Shown here in pieces: positions 35,537 to 39,863 of a DNA stretch of 39,863 bases. The DNA lies in NCBI GenBank assembly GCA_038253135.1, contig JBBSHJ010000022.1, positions 1-39,863 on the forward strand. Reading direction: 5' to 3'. Each line of letters begins with the position of its first letter. Within the stretch, counting starts at the first letter, position 1. Below the pieces are notes generated by a model. It worked only from the letters and a program-made list of their open reading frames with translations, was not told the origin of the DNA and made no database searches. The position numbers were made by a program, and so were the translations under genes. The DNA comes from JBBSHJ01 sp038253135. GTDB taxonomy: Bacteria; Actinomycetota; Actinomycetes; Mycobacteriales; QHCD01.

Positions 35537-35619
35537 CGGGGCAACGGTCCGTCACGGCAATCCGATCCGGGTCGGCGCGCCGAGAGACCCGATCACCCCA
35601 TCACGCAGGAGGCCACACT

Positions 35620-36612
35620 GTGGGTGCAGCACCCGTCACCGTCGCCGTCACCGGAGCCGCCGGGCAGATCGGCTACAGCCTGCTGTTCCGGATCGCGAGT
35701 GGAGCGATGCTCGGCCCGGACACACCGGTGCGGCTGCGGCTGCTGGAGATCACCCCGGCGCTCACGGCGCTCGAGGGCGTGGTGATGGAGCTCGACGACT
35801 GCGCCTTCCCGCTGCTGTCCGGCGTCGAGATCGGTGACGATCCGGCCACGGTCTTCGACGGGGCGAACATCGCCCTGCTCGTCGGCGCCCGGCCGCGCAC
35901 CAAAGGCATGGAGCGCGGTGACCTGCTCGCGGCCAACGGCGCGATCTTCACCGCCCAGGGCCGGGCCTTGGCGGCAGCCGCAGCGGACGACGTACGCATC
36001 CTCGTGCCGGGAAATCCGGCCAACACCAACGCCCTGATCGCCATCGCCAACGCCGACGGCATTCCGGCCGAGCGATTCACGGCGATGATGCGCCTCGATC
36101 ACAACCGGGCCGTCGGGCAGGTCGCCAAAAGGGCCGGCGTCGGCGTCAGTGACGTCGCAAAGGTGACGATCTGGGGTAATCACTCCGCCACGCAATACCC
36201 CGACATCAGCCAGGCAACGATTGCCGGAAAGCCCGCTGATGAAGTCATTTCCGATCAGGAATGGATGCAGAACGACTTCATCCCGACGGTCCAGAAGCGC
36301 GGCGCGGCGATCATCGAGGCGCGCGGGGCCAGCTCGGCCGCCAGCGCGGCCAACGCGGTCGTCGATCACGTCCGGGACTGGATGCACGGCACGCCGTCCG
36401 GCGACTGGACCTCGATGGCGGTCTTGTCGGACGGGTCGTACGCCGTCCCCGAGGGTCTCGTGTCGTCCTTCCCGGTGACCTGCGCGGCCGGCGCGTGGTC
36501 GATCGTTCCGGACCTCCCGATCGACGACTTCTCCCGCGCCCGCATCGACGCGAGCGTCGCCGAGCTGCAGAGCGAGAGCGACACCGTACAGGAGCTCGGC
36601 CTCCTGGGCTGA
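35620..36612 (+). CDS. mdh: Malate dehydrogenase
   Basis: Oxidises malate to oxaloacetate with NAD; 330 residues. The dinucleotide loop is TGAAGQIGY (about 11-19). Catalytic motifs: ARPRTKGMER substrate loop, MMRLDHNRAVGQ with the relay Asp, and WGNHSATQYPD with the catalytic His. This is the cytosolic/actinobacterial-type MDH (type 2). GTG start at 35620 with AGGAGG seven to eight bases before it. It is followed by DUF3017 in convergent orientation, a neighbourhood known from streptomycetes. Confidence 0.95.
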   Translation: MGAAPVTVAVTGAAGQIGYSLLFRIASGAMLGPDTPVRLRLLEITPALTALEGVVMELDDCAFPLLSGVEIGDDPATVFDGANIALLVGARPRTKGMERGDLLAANGAIFTAQGRALAAAAADDVRILVPGNPANTNALIAIANADGIPAERFTAMMRLDHNRAVGQVAKRAGVGVSDVAKVTIWGNHSATQYPDISQATIAGKPADEVISDQEWMQNDFIPTVQKRGAAIIEARGASSAASAANAVVDHVRDWMHGTPSGDWTSMAVLSDGSYAVPEGLVSSFPVTCAAGAWSIVPDLPIDDFSRARIDASVAELQSESDTVQELGLLG

Positions 36613-36663
36613 TCCACCACGCGCCCGCCCCGCCGATCCGCCCGCCCGCCCGATCCGCCGCCA

Positions 36664-36725
36664 AGTTTCTGGTGGGTGGCTTTTCGCTGGCCCCGCCGTG
36701 TCGGTCGCCAAAAGTGACCAGTCAA
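36664..36725. repeat. Short intergenic repeat, copy B
   Basis: The minus strand from 36725 reads TTGACTGGTCACTTTTGGC, 17 of 19 bases as in copy A (7031 downward). Similarity continues in pieces to AGTTTCTGG at 36664-36672. It lies between the convergent mdh and DUF3017 genes. Palindromic CTTTT and CCAAAAG ends may make a weak hairpin. Confidence 0.55.
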
Positions 36726-36791
36726 CCGTGGAGGGCACCGCTGCGGAGGGCCGGTTGGGAGGCCGGGCTGCAGTGGGCGGAAGGTGCGGCG

Positions 36792-37124
36792 TCAGGCCAC
36801 GTTGCGGAGCAGGATCGCAACAACCAGGATCGCGAGGCCAAGCCCGAGGTAACAAACCGCATCGAAATGGCGGCTGCGCACAGCGAGCAGGCCGGCCTGG
36901 CGAGCCGGCAGGACCGCCCGGAACACCCCGCCGAGGCACATGGCGACCCCGAGCAAGCCGACCCCGCGCAACCAGTGCTGGCTGGCCACGCCGATATAGA
37001 GCATGCTCGCCGCGCCGACCGCCAGCACGATGATCGCCGGCGCATTGTTGAGATCGACCCGCCGCCACCAGCCGCCGGTCCCGCGAGGTCGAGGGCGGTT
37101 GGGCGTGGACACGGGTGTCGTCAC
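36792..37124 (-). CDS. DUF3017 small membrane protein
   Basis: About 110 residues with three spans: APAIIVLAVGAASMLYIGV, GVGLLGVAMCLGGVFRAVL and FDAVCYLGLGLAILVVAILL. The RAVLPARQAGLLAVRSR loop between spans two and three is the family hallmark. Function unknown. Start uncertain: GTG at 37124 or GTG at 37112; neither has a good ribosome site, and the frame is open further upstream into the neighbouring gene. In streptomycetes the family gene sits between folD and mdh; here folD is absent from the window. Confidence 0.82.
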   Translation of the reverse strand: MTTPVSTPNRPRPRGTGGWWRRVDLNNAPAIIVLAVGAASMLYIGVASQHWLRGVGLLGVAMCLGGVFRAVLPARQAGLLAVRSRHFDAVCYLGLGLAILVVAILLRNVA

Positions 37125-37161
37125 CGGTGACGTGACCCGGCCGGCGACGGCGTACCGGACC

Positions 37162-37728
37162 TCACTCCGACGATGGCGGCGGCGGCGGGTCAACCGCCTG
37201 CTCGTCGTCGCCCGGCTTCTTCGGCCGCAGCTCGGGATCGGTGGCGAACCAGAGGTATTCCGGCAGCTCGAAGGAGGCGAAGGTGTAGTTGACCATCGCC
37301 TCCCAGTAGTCGAATTCCTCGACGTTCTTGCCCTGGAAGACGACCAGCAGCTGCCAGTGGATCGCATACATCGCCCAGACGCGGCGCTGCCTGGTCTCGC
37401 CGTCCTCGCTGAACCGGTAGTAGCGCTCGATCTTGACGATGTCGTTGTAGTTCTTGTCCTCGGACTTGTCGATGACAAGGTCCGGGAGCTGCTTCAGGCC
37501 GTCGTCGAAACCCTCACTGAGCACCGGCAGGTCGGCCTGCTCGACGCTCTCGTCGAGCTTGCTGACCCAGACCGCGAAGTAGGTCGCCGGGTCGGCCTCG
37601 AGATCGGGGCCGACGATGACGCCGTCGCGGTCGTCATCGAGATCGTCGCGGTCCCACTCTCCGTTGTGCCGGAAGGTGAAGCGACCGATCGGGTCCTGGT
37701 AGGTCGTGATGGCGCGGAACCAGGGCAC
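37162..37728 (-). CDS. Unknown soluble protein, possibly PsbP/DUF1795-like fold
   Basis: 188 residues from the GTG at 37728, acidic, no signal peptide or span. It opens with the ITTYQDPIGRFTFRHNGEWDRD pattern: a short strand and turn seen at the start of PsbP/Mog1/DUF1795-type domains. Two aromatic-rich strands follow (RRVWAMYAIHWQLLVVFQGKN, FDYWEAMVNYTFASFELP). The C-terminal 20 residues are Pro-rich. Ribosome site is poor at this start; an ATT codon at 37749 with GGAGG five bases ahead is a possible unusual start. The gene lies between DUF3017 and the peptide transporter ATPases on the same strand. Confidence 0.75.
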   Translation of the reverse strand: MPWFRAITTYQDPIGRFTFRHNGEWDRDDLDDDRDGVIVGPDLEADPATYFAVWVSKLDESVEQADLPVLSEGFDDGLKQLPDLVIDKSEDKNYNDIVKIERYYRFSEDGETRQRRVWAMYAIHWQLLVVFQGKNVEEFDYWEAMVNYTFASFELPEYLWFATDPELRPKKPGDDEQAVDPPPPPSSE

Positions 37729-37826
37729 CTCGTCGCGTTCGGTAGCGGGAATGGGAACCTCCGTGAGGGCGCTCGTGAGCGATCGAGGACGACCGCCGAA
37801 CTCGTGCGGGTGCTTGTGCGGTCAGG

Positions 37827-39200
37827 TTAGCTGAGCGAGCCGGGTTTGTCGGCGTCACGCTCGTCGGCCGTCTTCTGCTCGGCCGCGCGCTCCTCATCCA
37901 GCGACGCGACGGCGGGCGTGTCACCAGCAATCCTCTGGGCGGATTGCGTCTCTGCCTCGGTCGCATCGACCTCGCCGGCCTCGTCGACGAGGGTGTCACC
38001 GAGCTCGACGCCCTTGCGTGCGGACTCGGCCTCCGCGCCGCCGGAGTCGGCGACCGCGAGACGCAGCGAGCCCGGATGGGGCATCGTCAGCACATTGGTG
38101 ACCTGGGCCCCCTCGAGGGTCAGCTCATCGGCATAGTGGCACGCCGCCAGCTGGCCGGGACCGACCTCGCGCAGCTCGGGGGTCTCCTCGCGGCAGCGGT
38201 CCTGCGCGTAGGGGCACCGGGTGTGGAAGTAGCAGCCACTCGGCGGATTGGCCGGGCTCGGTACGTCGCCGGTCAGCGGTTTGGGCTCGTGCCGGTTGCG
38301 CGGATCTGGCTGCGGCAGGGCCTGCAGCAGCGCCTCGGTGTAGGGATGCTTGGGGTGACTGAACATCTGCTCGCGGTCACCGATCTCGGCGATCCGCCCG
38401 ACGTACATCACCGCGATGCGGTCGGAGATGTGGTCGACGACGGACAGGTCGTGCGAGATGAAGATGTAGGTCAGGGACAGCCGCTTCTGCAGATCCTCCA
38501 GCAGGTTGAGCACCTGGGCCTGCACCGACACGTCGAGGGCGGAGATCGGCTCGTCGCAGATGATCAGGTCGGGGTTCATCGCGATCGCGCGGGCGATGCC
38601 GATGCGCTGGCGCTGACCGCCGGAGAAAGCGTGCGGGTAGCGGCTGGCGTGCTCGGGCCGGAGCCCGACCTGGGTCAGCAGCTCGGCCACGTGGCTGCGC
38701 ATTTTCTGGCCGCTCATCAGCTTGTTGATGATCAGCGGTTCGGCGATGCAGCGGCCGACCGTCATGCGCGAGTCGAGCGATGCGAACGGGTCCTGGAAGA
38801 TGATCTGCATCTTGGGCCGCACCAGCGCCATGTCACCGCGGCTGGCCTGGGTCAGCTCGATCGGGCCGCGTTCTGAGTGGTTGAAGACCACCTCACCGCC
38901 GGTGGGCGGCTCGAGCTGCATGATCGCGCGCCCGGTCGTGCTCTTGCCGCAGCCGGACTCGCCGACGATGGCGAGCGTCTCGCCCTTCTTGACGGTGAAG
39001 TCGACCCCGTCGACGGCCTTGACGGCGCCCACCTGGCGGCGAAGGAACCCGCCGCGGATCGGGAAATGCTTCTGCAGGTCGCGGACCTCCACCAGGTCCT
39101 CTTGATCGAAGGTGGAGATCGTGCTTGCCCGATCTTCGGGCGCCGTCGCGGTGTCGGCGCGCTCGTCGTCAGGCATCGCGTTGGCGGCGGAAGCGCTCAT
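37827..39200 (-). CDS. Oligo/dipeptide ABC importer ATPase, OppF/DppF-like, with long acidic tail
   Basis: 457 residues. Walker A GESGCGKST, Q-loop IFQDPFASLDSRM, signature FSGGQRQRI, Walker B LIICDEPISALD and H-loop ISHD are all intact. The oligo_HPY region at about 295-350 carries four Cys (CYFHTRCPYAQDRC ... AACHY). Unlike usual OppF proteins, about 80 acidic, Ala/Glu-rich residues follow (about 375-457), probably disordered. ATG at 39200, two bases after the OppD-type gene's stop, so the pair is co-translated. Binding protein and permeases must lie beyond the right edge. Confidence 0.93.
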   Translation of the reverse strand: MSASAANAMPDDERADTATAPEDRASTISTFDQEDLVEVRDLQKHFPIRGGFLRRQVGAVKAVDGVDFTVKKGETLAIVGESGCGKSTTGRAIMQLEPPTGGEVVFNHSERGPIELTQASRGDMALVRPKMQIIFQDPFASLDSRMTVGRCIAEPLIINKLMSGQKMRSHVAELLTQVGLRPEHASRYPHAFSGGQRQRIGIARAIAMNPDLIICDEPISALDVSVQAQVLNLLEDLQKRLSLTYIFISHDLSVVDHISDRIAVMYVGRIAEIGDREQMFSHPKHPYTEALLQALPQPDPRNRHEPKPLTGDVPSPANPPSGCYFHTRCPYAQDRCREETPELREVGPGQLAACHYADELTLEGAQVTNVLTMPHPGSLRLAVADSGGAEAESARKGVELGDTLVDEAGEVDATEAETQSAQRIAGDTPAVASLDEERAAEQKTADERDADKPGSLS

Positions 39201-39202
39201 CG

Positions 39203-39832
39203 TCAGGCTCTCCTGGCGGCGGCCAGGGGCGCGCCGTGGGAGTAGAGGTAGCAGCGGGCGGACTGATGATTGCCCCCGGTGTCGCGCTCACCCGGCTCTC
39301 GGACATCACAGAGACCCGGCATGAACTCGGGGCACCTCGGGTGGAAGCCGCAACCGCGCACGGTCGAGTAAGGGTCCGGCACCGAGCCGTGAATCACCTC
39401 GAGCGGCTTGCCCCGCGTCGCCCCCATGCGCGGTATGGACCTCAGCAACGACTGCGTATATGGGTGCTTGGGGTTGTAGAAGATCTCCTCGACCGGCCCG
39501 CGCTCGACGATACGGCCGAGATACATGACCGCGACGTCGTCGCACATCTGCGCGACCACGCCCATGTTGTGAGTGATGAACATGATCGACATGCCGATCT
39601 CCTCGCGGAGCCGCCGCATCAGCGACAGGATCTGCGCCTCCGTCGTCACGTCCAGAGCCGTGGTCGGCTCGTCGGCGATCAGCACGCTCGGCTCGCAGGA
39701 CAGCGCCATCGCGATCATGGCCCGCTGCCGCATGCCGCCGGAGAGCTGATGCGGGAAGGTCGTCGCGATCCGCTCGGGGTTGGGCATGCTGACCTGTCGC
39801 AGGATGTCGATGGTCCGGGGCCGGCCGCTGGA
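39203..39832 (-). CDS. Oligo/dipeptide ABC importer ATPase, OppD/DppD-like, incomplete 5' end
   Basis: The C-terminal two thirds of an OppD-type ATPase: signature HQLSGGMRQR, Walker B LIADEPTTALD, H-loop THNM and the oligo_HPY region with CGFHPRCPEFMPGLC and a fourth Cys in ARCYLY. Family sequence is recognisable up to RTIDILRQVSMPNPER, near 39815. Upstream of that the frame meets a TAG at 39833-39835, and the last 30 bases of the window do not look like the expected Walker A to Q-loop coding sequence. The break is within 31 bases of the edge, so it may be a sequence or assembly artefact rather than a true truncation. Confidence 0.88.
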   Translation of the reverse strand, partial: SSGRPRTIDILRQVSMPNPERIATTFPHQLSGGMRQRAMIAMALSCEPSVLIADEPTTALDVTTEAQILSLMRRLREEIGMSIMFITHNMGVVAQMCDDVAVMYLGRIVERGPVEEIFYNPKHPYTQSLLRSIPRMGATRGKPLEVIHGSVPDPYSTVRGCGFHPRCPEFMPGLCDVREPGERDTGGNHQSARCYLYSHGAPLAAARRA

Positions 39833-39863
39833 CTAGTGGTTGGTCTGGGGGAGGAGGCGTGCG

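Larger units (their letters stand above)
35203..35619. other. Divergent icd-mdh control region (417 bp)
   Basis: No gene is seen. It holds, from left to right, the icd 5' repeat, a 12-bp palindrome over a likely icd -10 box (35304-35319), about 140 bp without clear signals, a 20-bp perfect palindrome (35458-35477), and a likely mdh -10 box (35531-35536) followed by a leader with an AGGAGG ribosome site. Confidence 0.6.

Noticed and set aside
37729..37749. ATT start codon for the unknown protein, with a GGAGG site
   Set aside because: ATT starts are very rare; the GTG at 37728 was kept and the alternative is noted in the feature.
37771..37800. GCTCGTGAGCGATCGAGG as a further copy of the dispersed repeat
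   Set aside because: Shares only short GAGCGA-type words with the repeat and cannot be aligned over its core.

Overview
The window is GC-rich chromosomal DNA (roughly 70% G+C by eye) from an actinobacterium. This rests on the GTG and TTG starts, TAnnnT-type -10 boxes (several placed 6-7 nt before the start codon, as in leaderless mRNAs), a PASTA-less Ser/Thr kinase, an actinobacterial-type nucleoside-salvage cluster, and a DUF3017 gene beside mdh. The lineage cannot be fixed further; a Frankia/Sporichthya/Jatrophihabitans-like soil actinobacterium is a guess. Both window ends cut through genes.

Layout. 1-5.8 kb: 3' part of a membrane Ser/Thr kinase, divergent from an ECF sigma factor; a protein built from two related halves; an orphan D-galactonate dehydratase (dgoD); an anchored beta-propeller-like protein. 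5.8-14.1 kb: a minus-strand nucleoside uptake and salvage cluster, reading BMP lipoprotein, ABC ATPase, two permeases, cytidine deaminase, thymidine phosphorylase, then adenosine deaminase from its own leaderless promoter. 14.4-19.6 kb: cell-envelope and housekeeping genes (DD-carboxypeptidase, YihY/BrkB membrane protein, 2H phosphoesterase, trpS, lipoprotein L,D-transpeptidase). 19.8-26.4 kb: two overlapping ABC exporter half-transporters, a CNNM/CorC-type CBS membrane protein and a second propeller-like protein. 26.5-28.6 kb: galE-galK, with no galT. 28.6-30.7 kb: a decayed stretch with two small unknown genes and two headless TetR remnants. 30.7-33.9 kb: a sugar ABC importer (two permeases plus binding protein, no ATPase). 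34-36.6 kb: divergent icd and mdh around a regulatory region with two palindromes. 36.7-39.9 kb: DUF3017, an unknown protein, and the two ATPases of a peptide ABC importer running off the edge.

How the genes work together. Nucleosides imported by the BMP transporter feed Cdd (cytidine to uridine), DeoA (thymidine to thymine plus deoxyribose-1-phosphate) and Add (adenosine to inosine). icd and mdh are TCA-cycle genes sharing one intergenic region. One of its palindromes resembles sites of the MarR-family regulator TamR and overlaps the predicted icd -10 box.

Most unusual observations: a 64-bp repeat present twice, exactly 93 bp apart and in frame, inside the nucleotide-binding domain of an ABC exporter, with a third partial copy across the 5' end of trpS; a short intergenic repeat shared by two distant sites; a 15-bp tandem repeat with a one-base deletion at the icd start; and two TetR remnants joined where both lost their DNA-binding heads. 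I do not see a clear new multi-gene system; most of the window is ordinary core genome.
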